Assembly (NCBI GenBank): GCA_030063045.1
Contig: JAQSEB010000086.1
Location: 372,001 to 436,000, forward strand
Direction of reading: 5' to 3'
DNA from: Pratylenchus scribneri
Lineage: Eukaryota; Nematoda; Chromadorea; Rhabditida; Pratylenchidae
Length of the DNA: 64,000 nucleotides
Made by a program: the position numbers and the translations under genes. A model generated the notes under the pieces. It did not search any database and had not been told where the DNA came from. It saw only the letters and a program-made list of their open reading frames with translations. Position 1 is the stretch's first letter. Each line of letters begins with the position of its first letter. Below are positions 1-11,390 of the stretch, piece after piece.

Positions 1-62
1 CGGCATCCGCTAAACTATTTAAGATTAATTTTTAGACTCATAAAAAAATTCTAAATGATTTT

Positions 63-73
63 GCGGCATCCGC
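63..73. other. G+C-rich dyad GCGG-CAT-CCGC, one per monomer (representative)
   Basis: The 11 bases spanning each monomer junction form an inverted repeat with 4-bp arms (GCGG and CCGC) around a CAT centre. It is flanked by TTT on the left and TAAA on the right, so a transcript could pair seven bases with one bulged U. This is the only G+C-rich segment of the monomer and holds both of its CpGs. It is intact in most copies in both A and B forms; the common exceptions are gcgc, gcag, gcga and ccgt variants. A conserved dyad inside an AT-rich satellite could be a protein-binding site, but that is inference. It does not match the CENP-B box. Confidence 0.6.
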
Positions 74-127
74 TAAACAATTTAAGATTAATTTTTAGAC
101 TCATAAAAATAATTCTAAATGATTTTG
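64..127 (+). repeat. Reference monomer, form A (64 bp)
   Basis: This copy matches the most common pattern and serves as the numbering reference. Positions 1-10 are cggcatccgc; 11-15 taaac; 16-20 a variable pentamer, here aattt; 21-33 aagattaattttt; 34-48 agactcataaaaata; 49-64 the form-A tail attctaaatgattttg with its last G starting the dyad of the next copy. It contains 16 G/C in 64 bases, of which positions 1-4 and 7-10 plus the terminal G supply 9. The + strand stops lie at phases 2 and 0 of the monomer only (taa at 11, 20, 26, 41, 47, 53; tag at 33; tga at 57), leaving one phase open. Confidence 0.95.
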
Positions 128-702
128 CGGCATCCGCTAGATAATTTAAGATTAATTTTTAGACTCATAAAAATAATTCTAAATGATTTTGCGGCATCCG
201 CTAAACCAATTAAATTAATTTTTAGACTCATAAAAATAATTCTAAATGATTTTGCGGCATCCGCTAAACCAATTAAGATTAATTTTTAGACTCATAAAAA
301 TAATTCTAAATGATTTTGCGCCATCCGCTAAACTAATTAAGATTAATTTTTAGACTCATAAAAATAATTCTAAATGATTTTGCGGCATCCGCTAAACAAT
401 TAAAGATTAATTTTTAGACTCATAAAAATATATCTTAGTCAATTTGCGGCATCCGCTAAACTATTTAAGATTAATTTTTAGACTCATAAAAATAATTCTA
501 AATGATTTTGCGGCATCCGCTAAACTATTTAAGATTAATTTTTAGACTCATAAAAATAATTCTAAATGATTTTGCGGCATCCGCTAAACCAATTAAGATT
601 AATTTTTAGACTCATAAAAATAATTCTAAATGATTTTGCGGCATCCGCTAAACTAATTAAGATTAATTTGTAGACTCATAAAAATAATTCTAAATGATTT
701 TG

Positions 703-766
703 CGGCATCCGCTAAACAATTTAAGATTAATTTTTAGACTCATAAAAATATATCTTAGTCAATTTG
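703..766 (+). repeat. Reference monomer, form B (64 bp)
   Basis: This copy is identical to the form-A reference over positions 1-48, but positions 49-62 read tatcttagtcaatt in place of the form-A attctaaatgattt. Six of the 12 bases from 49 to 60 differ, with no change in length. Form B recurs many times in the window (for example in the monomers ending near 446, 766, 1276 and 4542, very often from 13 to 26 kb, and also at 43-45 kb and 49-56 kb). It usually follows a 'caa' or 'cta' pentamer. I saw no copy carrying only part of the six changes, apart from a single later C to T in the derived B' class. Confidence 0.93.
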
Positions 767-830
767 CGGCATCCGCTAAACTATTTAAGATTAATTTTTA
801 GACTCATAAAAATAATTCTAAATGATTTTG

Positions 831-958
831 CGGCATCCGCTAAACTATTTAAGATTAATTTTTAGACTTATAAAAATAATTCTAAATGATTTTGCAGCAT
901 CCGCTAAATCAATTAAGATTAATTTTTAGACTCATAAAAATAATTCTAAATGATTTTG
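831..958 (+). repeat. Two-monomer haplotype acttat + gcagcatcc/aaatcaatt (left copy)
   Basis: A cta monomer with actta in place of actca is followed by a monomer with gcagcatcc and aaatcaatt. The pair recurs at 2940-3067, 33431-33558 and 57353-57480, always followed by cta-A8 and caa monomers. The 2940 copy is explained by the local 2,109-bp HOR; the other two lie 32 and 56 kb away in different domains. Confidence 0.9.
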
Positions 959-2300
959 CGGCATCCGCTAAACTATTTAAGATTAATTTTTAGACTCATA
1001 AAAAAAATTCTAAATGATTTTGCGGCATCCGCTAAACAATTTAAGATTAATTTTTAGACTCATAAAAATAATTCTAAATGATTTTGCGGCATCCGCTAAA
1101 CTAATTAAGATTAATTTTTAGACTCATAAAAATAATTCTAAATGATTTTGCGGCATCCGCTAAACTATTTAAGATTAATTTTTAGACTCATAAAAAAAAT
1201 TCTAAATGATTTTGCGGCATCCGCTAAACAATTTAAGATTAATTTTTAGACTCATAAAAATATATCTTAGTCAATTTGCGGCATCCGCTAAACTATTTAA
1301 GATTAATTTTTAGACTCATAAAAATAATTCTAAATGATTTTGCGGCATCCGCTAAACTATTTAAGATTAATTTTTAGACTCATAAAAAAATTCTAAATGA
1401 TTTTGCGGCATCCGCTAAACAATTTAAGATTAATTTTTAGACTCATAAAAATAATTCTAAATGATTTTGCGGCATCCGCTAAATAATTTAAGATTAATTT
1501 TTAGACTCATAAAAATAATTCTAAATGATTTTGCGCCATCCGCTAAACTCATTAAGATTAATTTTTAGACTCATAAAAATAATTCTAAATGATTTTGCGG
1601 CATCCGCTAAACAATTAAAGATTAATTTTTAGACTCATAAAAATATATCTTAGTCAATTTGCGGCATCCGCTAAACTATTTAAGATTAATTTTTAGACTC
1701 ATAAAAATAATTCTAAATGATTTTGCGGCATCCGCTAAACTATTTAAGATTAATTTTTAGACTCATAAAAAAATTCTAAATGATTTTGCGGCATCCGCTA
1801 AACAATTTAAGATTAATTTTTAGACTCATAAAAATAATTCTAAATGATTTTGCGGCATCCGCTAAACCAATTAAGATTAATTTTTAGACTCATAAAAATA
1901 ATTCTAAATGATTTTGCGCCATCCGCTAAACTAATTAAGATTAATTTTTAGACTCATAAAAATAATTCTAAATGATTTTGCGGCATCCGCTAAACAATTT
2001 AAGATTAATTTTTAGACTCATAAAAATAATTCTAAATGATTTTGCGGCATCCGCTAAACTATTTAAGATTAATTTTTAGACTCATAAAAATAATTCTAAA
2101 TGATTTTGCGGCATCCGCTAAACTATTTAAGATTAATTTTTAGACTCATAAAAATAATTCTAAATGATTTTGCGGCATCCGCTAAACCAATTAAGATTAA
2201 TTTTTAGACTCATAAAAATAATTCTAAATGATTTTGCGGCATCCGCTAAACTATTTAAGATTAATTTTTAGACTCATAAAAATAATTCTAAATGATTTTG

Positions 2301-4280
2301 CGGCATCCGCTAAACCAATTAAATTAATTTTTAGACTCATAAAAATAATTCTAAATGATTTTGCGGCATCCGCTAAACCAATTAAGATTAATTTTTAGAC
2401 TCATAAAAATAATTCTAAATGATTTTGCGCCATCCGCTAAACTAATTAAGATTAATTTTTAGACTCATAAAAATAATTCTAAATGATTTTGCGGCATCCG
2501 CTAAACAATTAAAGATTAATTTTTAGACTCATAAAAATATATCTTAGTCAATTTGCGGCATCCGCTAAACTATTTAAGATTAATTTTTAGACTCATAAAA
2601 ATAATTCTAAATGATTTTGCGGCATCCGCTAAACTATTTAAGATTAATTTTTAGACTCATAAAAATAATTCTAAATGATTTTGCGGCATCCGCTAAACCA
2701 ATTAAGATTAATTTTTAGACTCATAAAAATAATTCTAAATGATTTTGCGGCATCCGCTAAACTAATTAAGATTAATTTGTAGACTCATAAAAATAATTCT
2801 AAATGATTTTGCGGCATCCGCTAAACAATTTAAGATTAATTTTTAGACTCATAAAAATATATCTTAGTCAATTTGCGGCATCCGCTAAACTATTTAAGAT
2901 TAATTTTTAGACTCATAAAAATAATTCTAAATGATTTTGCGGCATCCGCTAAACTATTTAAGATTAATTTTTAGACTTATAAAAATAATTCTAAATGATT
3001 TTGCAGCATCCGCTAAATCAATTAAGATTAATTTTTAGACTCATAAAAATAATTCTAAATGATTTTGCGGCATCCGCTAAACTATTTAAGATTAATTTTT
3101 AGACTCATAAAAAAAATTCTAAATGATTTTGCGGCATCCGCTAAACAATTTAAGATTAATTTTTAGACTCATAAAAATAATTCTAAATGATTTTGCGGCA
3201 TCCGCTAAACTAATTAAGATTAATTTTTAGACTCATAAAAATAATTCTAAATGATTTTGCGGCATCCGCTAAACTATTTAAGATTAATTTTTAGACTCAT
3301 AAAAAAAATTCTAAATGATTTTGCGGCATCCGCTAAACAATTTAAGATTAATTTTTAGACTCATAAAAATATATCTTAGTCAATTTGCGGCATCCGCTAA
3401 ACTATTTAAGATTAATTTTTAGACTCATAAAAATAATTCTAAATGATTTTGCGGCATCCGCTAAACTATTTAAGATTAATTTTTAGACTCATAAAAAAAT
3501 TCTAAATGATTTTGCGGCATCCGCTAAACAATTTAAGATTAATTTTTAGACTCATAAAAATAATTCTAAATGATTTTGCGGCATCCGCTAAATAATTTAA
3601 GATTAATTTTTAGACTCATAAAAATAATTCTAAATGATTTTGCGCCATCCGCTAAACTCATTAAGATTAATTTTTAGACTCATAAAAATAATTCTAAATG
3701 ATTTTGCGGCATCCGCTAAACAATTAAAGATTAATTTTTAGACTCATAAAAATATATCTTAGTCAATTTGCGGCATCCGCTAAACTATTTAAGATTAATT
3801 TTTAGACTCATAAAAATAATTCTAAATGATTTTGCGGCATCCGCTAAACTATTTAAGATTAATTTTTAGACTCATAAAAAAATTCTAAATGATTTTGCGG
3901 CATCCGCTAAACAATTTAAGATTAATTTTTAGACTCATAAAAATAATTCTAAATGATTTTGCGGCATCCGCTAAACCAATTAAGATTAATTTTTAGACTC
4001 ATAAAAATAATTCTAAATGATTTTGCGCCATCCGCTAAACTAATTAAGATTAATTTTTAGACTCATAAAAATAATTCTAAATGATTTTGCGGCATCCGCT
4101 AAACAATTTAAGATTAATTTTTAGACTCATAAAAATAATTCTAAATGATTTTGCGGCATCCGCTAAACTATTTAAGATTAATTTTTAGACTCATAAAAAT
4201 AATTCTAAATGATTTTGCGGCATCCGCTAAACTATTTAAGATTAATTTTTAGACTCATAAAAATAATTCTAAATGATTTT
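2301..4280 (+). repeat. 33-monomer higher-order repeat, copy 2 (truncated)
   Basis: This is the direct tandem continuation of the 192-2300 block at +2,109 bp. Markers and the A/B tail order agree through base 4280. From 4281 the first copy has cca then cta monomers, while here there are cca monomers with new mutations (gaggcatcc at 4280, agattcat in the same monomer). The copy therefore ends two monomers short, or those two were replaced by the neighbouring cca-rich family. Confidence 0.87.
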
Positions 4281-6393
4281 GAGGCATCCGCTAAACCAAT
4301 TAAGATTAATTTTTAGATTCATAAAAATAATTCTAAATGATTTTGCGGCATCCGCTAAACCAATTAAGATTAATTTTTAGACTCATAAAAATAATTCTAA
4401 ATGATTTTGCGGCATCCGCTAAACCAATTAAGATTAATTTTTAGATTCATAAAAATAATTCTAAATGATTTTGCGGCATCCGCTAAACCAATTAAGATTA
4501 ATTTTTAGACTCATAAAAATATATCTTAGTCAATTTGCGGCATCCGCTAAACAATTTAAGGTTAATTTTTAGACTCATAAAAATAATTCTAAATGATTTT
4601 GCGCCATCCGCTAAACCAATTAAGATTAATTTTTAGACTCATAAAAATAATTCTAAATGATTTTGCGGCATCCGTTAAACTATTTAAGATTAATTTTTAG
4701 ACTCATAAAAATAATTCTAAATGATTTTGCGGCATCCGCTAAACAATTTAAGATTAATTTTTAGACTCATAAAAATAATTCTAAATGATTTTGCGGCATC
4801 CGCTAAACCAATTAAGATTAATTTTTAGATTCATAAAAATAATTCTAAATGATTTTGCGGCATCCGCTAAACCAATTAAGATTAATTTTTAGACTCATAA
4901 AAATAATTCTAAATGATTTTGCGGCATCCGCTAAACAATTTAAGATTAATTTTTAGACTCATAAAAATAATTCTAAATGATTTTGCGGCATCCGCTAAAC
5001 CAATTAAGATTAATTTTTAGACTCATAAAAATAATTCTAAATGATTTTGCGGCATCCGCTAAACAATTTGAGATTAATTTTTAGACTCATAAAAATAATT
5101 CTAAATGATTTTGCGGCATCCGCTAAACCAATTAAGATTAATTTTTAGACTCATAAAAATAATTCTAAATGATTTTGCGGCATCCGCTAAACCAATTAAG
5201 ATTAATTTTTAGACTCATAAAAATAATTCTAAATGATTTTGCGGCATCCGCTAAACAATTTAAGATTAATTTTTAGACTCATAAAAATAATTCTAAATGA
5301 TTTTGCGGCATCCGCTAAACCAATTAAGATTAATTTTTAGACTCATAAAAATAATTCTAAATGATTTTGCGGCATCCGCTAAACCAATTAAGATTAATTT
5401 TTAGACTCATAAAAATAATTCTAAATGATTTTGCGGCATCCGCTAAACCAATTAAGATTAATTTTTAGACTCATAAAAATAATTCTAAATGATTTTGCGG
5501 CATCCGCTAAACAATTTGAGATTAATTTTTAGACTCATAAAAATAATTCTAAATGATTTTGCGGCATCCGCTAAACAATTTAAGATTAATTTTTAGACTC
5601 ATAAAAATAATTCTAAATGATTTTGCGGCATCCGCTAAACAATTTAAGATTAATTTTTAGACTCATAAAAATAATTCTAAATGATTTTGCGGCATCCGCT
5701 AAACCAATTAAGATTAATTTTTAGACTCATAAAAATAATTCTAAATGATTTTGCGGCATCCGCTAAACCAATTAAGATTAATTTTTAGACTCATAAAAAT
5801 AATTCTAAATGATATTGCGGCATCCGCTAAACCAATTAAGATTAATTTTTAGACTCATAAAAATAATTCTAAATGATTTTGCGGCATCCGCTAAACCAAT
5901 TAAGATTAATTTTTAGACTCATAAAAATAATTCTAAATGATTTTGCGGCATCCGCTAAACAATTTAAGATTAATTTTTAGACTCATAAAAATAATTCTAA
6001 ATGATTTTGCGGCATCCGCTAAACCAATTAAGATTAATTTTTAGACTCATAAAAATAATTCTAAATGATTTTGCGGCATCCGCTAAACCAATTAAGATTA
6101 ATTTTTAGACTCATAAAAATAATTCTAAATGATTTTGCGGCATCCGCTAAACCAATTAAGATTAATTTTTAGACTCATAAAAATAATTCTAAATGATATT
6201 GCGGCATCCGCTAAACCAATTAAGATTAATTTTTAGACTCATAAAAATAATTCTAAATGATATTGCGGCATCCGCTAAACCAATTAAGATTAATTTTTAG
6301 ACTCATAAAAATAATTCTAAATGATTTTGCGGCATCCGCTAAACAATTTAAGATTAATTTTTAGACTCATAAAAATAATTCTAAATGATTTTG

Positions 6394-6907
6394 CGGCATC
6401 CGCTAAACCAATTAAGATTAATTTTTAGACTCATAAAAATAATTCTAAATGATTTTGCGGCATCCGCTAAACAATTTAAGATTAATTTTTAGACTCATAA
6501 AAATAATTCTAAATGATTTTGCGGTATCCGCTAAACCAATTAAGATTAATTTTTAGACTCATAAAAATAATTCTAAATGATTTTGCGGCATCCGCTAAAC
6601 CAATTAAGATTAATTTTTAGACTCATAAAAATAATTCTAAATGATTTTGCGGCATCCGCTAAACAATTTAAGATTAATTTTTAGACTCATAAAAATAATT
6701 CTAAATGATTTTGCGGCATCCGCTAAACAATTTAAGATTAATTTTTAGACTCATAAAAATAATTCTAAATGATTTTGCGGCATCCGCTAAACCAATTAAG
6801 ATTAATTTTTAGACTCATAAAAATAATTCTAAATGATTTTGCGGCATCCGCTAAACCAATTAAGATTAATTTTTAGACTCATACAAAAATAATTCTAAAT
6901 GATTTTG
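6394..6907 (+). repeat. 8-monomer HOR, copy 1 (514 bp)
   Basis: The monomer order is cca, caa, cca with gcggtatcc, cca, caa, caa, cca, cca with catacaaaaat. The last monomer is 66 bp because of a 2-bp insertion, giving 8 x 64 + 2 = 514. The same order follows immediately in the next copy; markers are gcggta at 6521 and 7035, and atacaa at 6881 and 7395. Confidence 0.9.
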
Positions 6908-7421
6908 CGGCATCCGCTAAACCAATTAAGATTAATTTTTAGACTCATAAAAATAATTCTAAATGATTTTGCGGCATCCGCTAAACAATTTAAGATTAAT
7001 TTTTAGACTCATAAAAATAATTCTAAATGATTTTGCGGTATCCGCTAAACCAATTAAGATTAATTTTTAGACTCATAAAAATAATTCTAAATGATTTTGC
7101 GGCATCCGCTAAACCAATTAAGATTAATTTTTAGACTCATAAAAATAATTCTAAATGATTTTGCGGCATCCGCTAAACAATTTAAGATTAATTTTTAGAC
7201 TCATAAAAATAATTCTAAATGATTTTGCGGCATCCGCTAAACAATTTAAGATTAATTTTTAGACTCATAAAAATAATTCTAAATGATTTTGCGGCATCCG
7301 CTAAACCAATTAAGATTAATTTTTAGACTCATAAAAATAATTCTAAATGATTTTGCGGCATCCGCTAAACCAATTAAGATTAATTTTTAGACTCATACAA
7401 AAATAATTCTAAATGATTTTG
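6908..7421 (+). repeat. 8-monomer HOR, copy 2 (514 bp)
   Basis: This is the exact-order tandem copy of 6394-6907. After it the pattern changes to a related 6-monomer arrangement of 386 bp (7422-7807), which again ends in a catacaaaaat monomer (atacaa at 7781). The 2-bp insertion thus tags the end of three successive blocks. Confidence 0.9.
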
Positions 7422-8383
7422 CGGCATCCGCTAAACCAATTAAGATTAATTTTTAGACTCATAAAAATAATTCTAAATGATTTTGCGGCATCCGCTAAAC
7501 CAATTAAGATTAATTTTTAGACTCATAAAAATAATTCTAAATGATTTTGCGGCATCCGCTAAACAATTTAAGATTAATTTTTAGACTCATAAAAATAATT
7601 CTAAATGATTTTGCGGCATCCGCTAAACCAATTAAGATTAATTTTTAGATTCATAAAAATAATTCTAAATGATATTGCGGCATCCGCTAAACCAATTAAG
7701 ATTAATTTTTAGACTCATAAAAATAATTCTAAATGATTTTGCGGCATCCGCTAAACCAATTAAGATTAATTTTTAGACTCATACAAAAATAATTCTAAAT
7801 GATTTTGCGGCATCCGCTAAACCAATTAAGATTAATTTTTAGACTCATAAAAATAATTCTAAATGATTTTGCGGCATCCGCTAAACCAATTAAGATTAAT
7901 TTTTAGACTCATAAAAATAATTCTAAATGATTTTGCGGCATCCGCTAAACAATTTAAGATTAATTTTTAGACTCATAAAAATAATTCTAAATGATTTTGC
8001 GGCATCCGCTAAACCAATTAAGATTAATTTTTAGATTCATAAAAATAATTCTAAATGATTTTGCGGCATCCGCTAAACCAATTAAGATTAATTTTTAGAC
8101 TCATAAAAATAATTCTAAATGATTTTGCGGCATCCGCTAAACAATTTAAGATTAATTTTTAGACTCATAAAAATAATTCTAAATGATTTTGCGGCATCCG
8201 CTAAACTATTTAAGATTAATTTTTAGACTCATAAAAATAATTCTAAATGATTTTGCGGCATCCGCTAAACCAATTAAGATTAATTTTTAGACTCATAAAA
8301 ATAATTCTAAATGATTTTGCGGCATCCGCTAAACTAATTAAGATTAATTTTTAGACTCATAAAAATAATTCTAAATGATTTTG

Positions 8384-9534
8384 CGGCATCCGCTAAACAA
8401 TTTAAGATTAATTTTTAGACTCATAAAAATAATTCTAAATGATTTTGCGGCATCCGCTAAACCAATTAAGATTAATTTTTAGACTCATAAAAATAATTCT
8501 AAATGATTTTGCGGCATCCGCTAAACAATTTAAGATTAATTTTTAGACTCATAAAAATAATTCTAAATGATTTTGCGGTATCCGCTAAACCAATTAAGAT
8601 TAATTTTTAGACTCATAAAAATAATTCTAAATGATTTTGCGGCATCCGCTAAACCAATTAAGATTAATTTTTAGACTCATAAAAATAATTCTAAATGATT
8701 TTGCGGCATCCGCTAAACAATTTAAGATTAATTTTTAGACTCATAAAAATAATTCTAAATGATTTTGCGGCATCCGCTAAACAATTTAAGATTAATTTTT
8801 AGACTCATAAAAATAATTCTAAATGATTTTGCGGCATCCGCTAAACCAATTAAGATTAATTTTTAGACTCATAAAAATAATTCTAAATGATTTTGCGGCA
8901 TCCGTTAAACTATTTAAGATTAATTTTTAGACTCATAAAAATAATTCTAAATGATTTTGCGGCATCCGCTAAACAATTTAAGATTAATTTTTAGACTCAT
9001 AAAAATATATCTTAGTCAATTTGCGGCATCCGCTAAACAATTTAAGGTTAATTTTTAGACTCATAAAAATAATTCTAAATGATTTTGCGCCATCCGCTAA
9101 ACCAATTAAGATTAATTTTTAGACTCATAAAAATAATTCTAAATGATTTTGCGGCATCCGCTAAACAATTTAAGATTAATTTTTAGACTCATAAAAATAA
9201 TTCTAAATGATTTTGCGGCATCCGCTAAACTATTTAAGATTATTTTTAGACTCATAAAAATAATTCTAAATGATTTTGCGGCATCCGCTAAACCAATTAA
9301 GATTAATTTTTAGACTCATAAAAATAATTCTAAATGATTTTGCGGCATCCGCTAAACCATTTAAGATTAATTTTTAGACTCATAAAAATAATTCTAAATG
9401 ATTTTGCGGCATCCGCTAAACAATTTAAGATTAATTTTTAGACTCATAAAAATATATCTTAGTCAATTTGCGGCATCCGCTAAACTATTTTAGATTAATT
9501 TTTAGACTCATAAAAATAATTCTAAATGATTTTG
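8384..9534 (+). repeat. 1.15-kb block repeated 3,007 bp downstream, copy 1
   Basis: Markers shared at +3,007 bp are gcggta (8575 and 11582), ccgttaaac (8902 and 11909), aaggtta in a monomer after form B (9041 and 12048), gcgccatcc (9087 and about 12094), a 1-bp-short gattatttttag monomer (about 9237 and 12244) and an aaaccattt monomer (about 9356 and 12363). Upstream of 8384 and downstream of 9534 the monomer order differs. The spacing is 47 monomers minus one base. Confidence 0.88.
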
Positions 9535-10238
9535 CGGCATCCGCTAAACCAATTAAGATTAATTTTTAGACTCATAAAAATAATTCTAAATGATTTTGCG
9601 GCATCCGCTAAACCAATTAAGATTAATTTTTAGACTCATAAAAATAATTCTAAATGATTTTGCGGCATCCGCTAAACAATTTGAGATTAATTTTTAGACT
9701 CATAAAAATAATTCTAAATGATTTTGCGGCATCCGCTAAACAATTTAAGATTAATTTTTAGACTCATAAAAATAATTCTAAATGATTTTGCGGCATCCGC
9801 TAAACAATTTAAGATTAATTTTTAGACTCATAAAAATAATTCTAAATGATTTTGCGGCATCCGCTAAACCAATTAAGATTAATTTTTAGACTCATATAAA
9901 TAATTCTAAATGATTTTGCGGCATCCGCTAAACCAATTAAGATTAATTTTTAGACTCATAAAAATAATTCTAAATGATATTGCGGCATCCGCTAAACCAA
10001 TTAAGATTAATTTTTAGACTCATAAAAATAATTCTAAATGATTTTGCGGCATCCGCTAAACCAATTAAGATTAATTTTTAGACTCATAAAAATAATTCTA
10101 AATGATTTTGCGGCATCCGCTAAACAATTTAAGATTAATTTTTAGACTCATAAAAATAATTCTAAATGATTTTGCGGCATCCGCTAAACAATTTAAGATT
10201 AATTTTTAGACTCATAAAAATAATTCTAAATGATTTTG
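9407..10238 (+). repeat. 13-monomer HOR, copy 1 (832 bp)
   Basis: The monomer order is caa-B, cta, cca, cca, caa with tttgagatt, caa, caa, cca with catataaat, cca with gatattgcgg, cca, cca, caa, caa. Its length is exactly 13 x 64. It is followed directly by a second copy at +832 (tttgag at 9681 and 10513; catata at 9893 and 10725). Its first two monomers overlap the end of the 8384-9534 block, so one duplication was built on the other. Confidence 0.92.
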
Positions 10239-11070
10239 CGGCATCCGCTAAACAATTTAAGATTAATTTTTAGACTCATAAAAATATATCTTAGTCAATT
10301 TGCGGCATCCGCTAAACTATTTAAGATTAATTTTTAGACTCATAAAAATAATTCTAAATGATTTTGCGGCATCCGCTAAACCAATTAAGATTAATTTTTA
10401 GACTCATAAAAATAATTCTAAATGATTTTGCGGCATCCGCTAAACCAATTAAGATTAATTTTTAGACTCATAAAAATAATTCTAAATGATTTTGCGGCAT
10501 CCGCTAAACAATTTGAGATTAATTTTTAGACTCATAAAAATAATTCTAAATGATTTTGCGGCATCCGCTAAACAATTTAAGATTAATTTTTAGACTCATA
10601 AAAATAATTCTAAATGATTTTGCGGCATCCGCTAAACAATTTAAGATTAATTTTTAGACTCATAAAAATAATTCTAAATGATTTTGCGGCATCCGCTAAA
10701 CCAATTAAGATTAATTTTTAGACTCATATAAATAATTCTAAATGATTTTGCGGCATCCGCTAAACCAATTAAGATTAATTTTTAGACTCATAAAAATAAT
10801 TCTAAATGATATTGCGGCATCCGCTAAACCAATTAAGATTAATTTTTAGACTCATAAAAATAATTCTAAATGATTTTGCGGCATCCGCTAAACCAATTAA
10901 GATTAATTTTTAGACTCATAAAAATAATTCTAAATGATTTTGCGGCATCCGCTAAACAATTTAAGATTAATTTTTAGACTCATAAAAATAATTCTAAATG
11001 ATTTTGCGGCATCCGCTAAACAATTTAAGATTAATTTTTAGACTCATAAAAATAATTCTAAATGATTTTG
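10239..11070 (+). repeat. 13-monomer HOR, copy 2 (832 bp)
   Basis: This is the tandem copy of 9407-10238 with the same order of thirteen monomers. The second monomer has ttaagatt where copy 1 has tttagatt (near 9490), the only difference noted by eye. After 11071 the array switches to cca-rich monomers leading into the second copy of the 3,007-bp-spaced block. Confidence 0.92.
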
Positions 11071-11390
11071 CGGCATCCGCTAAACCAATTAAGATTAATT
11101 TTTAGACTCATAAAAATAATTCTAAATGATTTTGCGGCATCCGCTAAACCAATTAAGATTAATTTTTAGACTCATAAAAATAATTCTAAATGATTTTGCG
11201 GCATCCGCTAAACCAATTAAGATTAATTTTTAGACTCATAAAAATAATTCTAAATGATATTGCGGCATCCGCTAAACCAATTAAGATTAATTTTTAGACT
11301 CATAAAAATAATTCTAAATGATTTTGCGGCATCCGCTAAACCAATTAAGATTAATTTTTAGACTCATAAAAATAATTCTAAATGATTTTG

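Larger units (their letters stand above)
192..2300 (+). repeat. 33-monomer higher-order repeat, copy 1 (2,109 bp)
   Basis: This block starts with a 63-bp monomer carrying ccaattaaatta (a lost G) and repeats at +2,109 bp. Matching markers are the ccaattaaatta monomer (206 and 2315), tttgtag (661 and 2770), gcagcatcc followed by aaatcaatt (894 and 3003), aaactcatt (1542 and 3651) and gcgccatcc (1916 and 4025). The order of A and B tails also agrees over the block. The last two monomers (2172-2300) no longer match the second copy. The period is three bases less than 33 x 64 because three monomers in the block are one base short. Confidence 0.9.
4281..9000 (+). repeat. cca/caa-rich satellite domain nearly devoid of form B
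   Basis: About 74 monomers here are mostly 'cca' (aaaccaatt) alternating irregularly with 'caa' (aaacaattt) copies, with few 'cta' copies. Apart from one form-B tail near 4530, I saw only form A until about 9005, whereas the neighbouring domains carry form B every few monomers. Local markers are ttgcggtatcc, gatattgcgg, agattcat, tttgagatt and a 2-bp insertion giving catacaaaaat. These markers repeat locally, consistent with short-range amplification inside the domain. Confidence 0.85.

Noticed and set aside
860..880. TATA-box-like acttataaaaat promoter in some monomers
   Set aside because: It is a single-base variant of actcataaaaat inside a tandem repeat, with no gene downstream; AT-rich chance similarity is enough.
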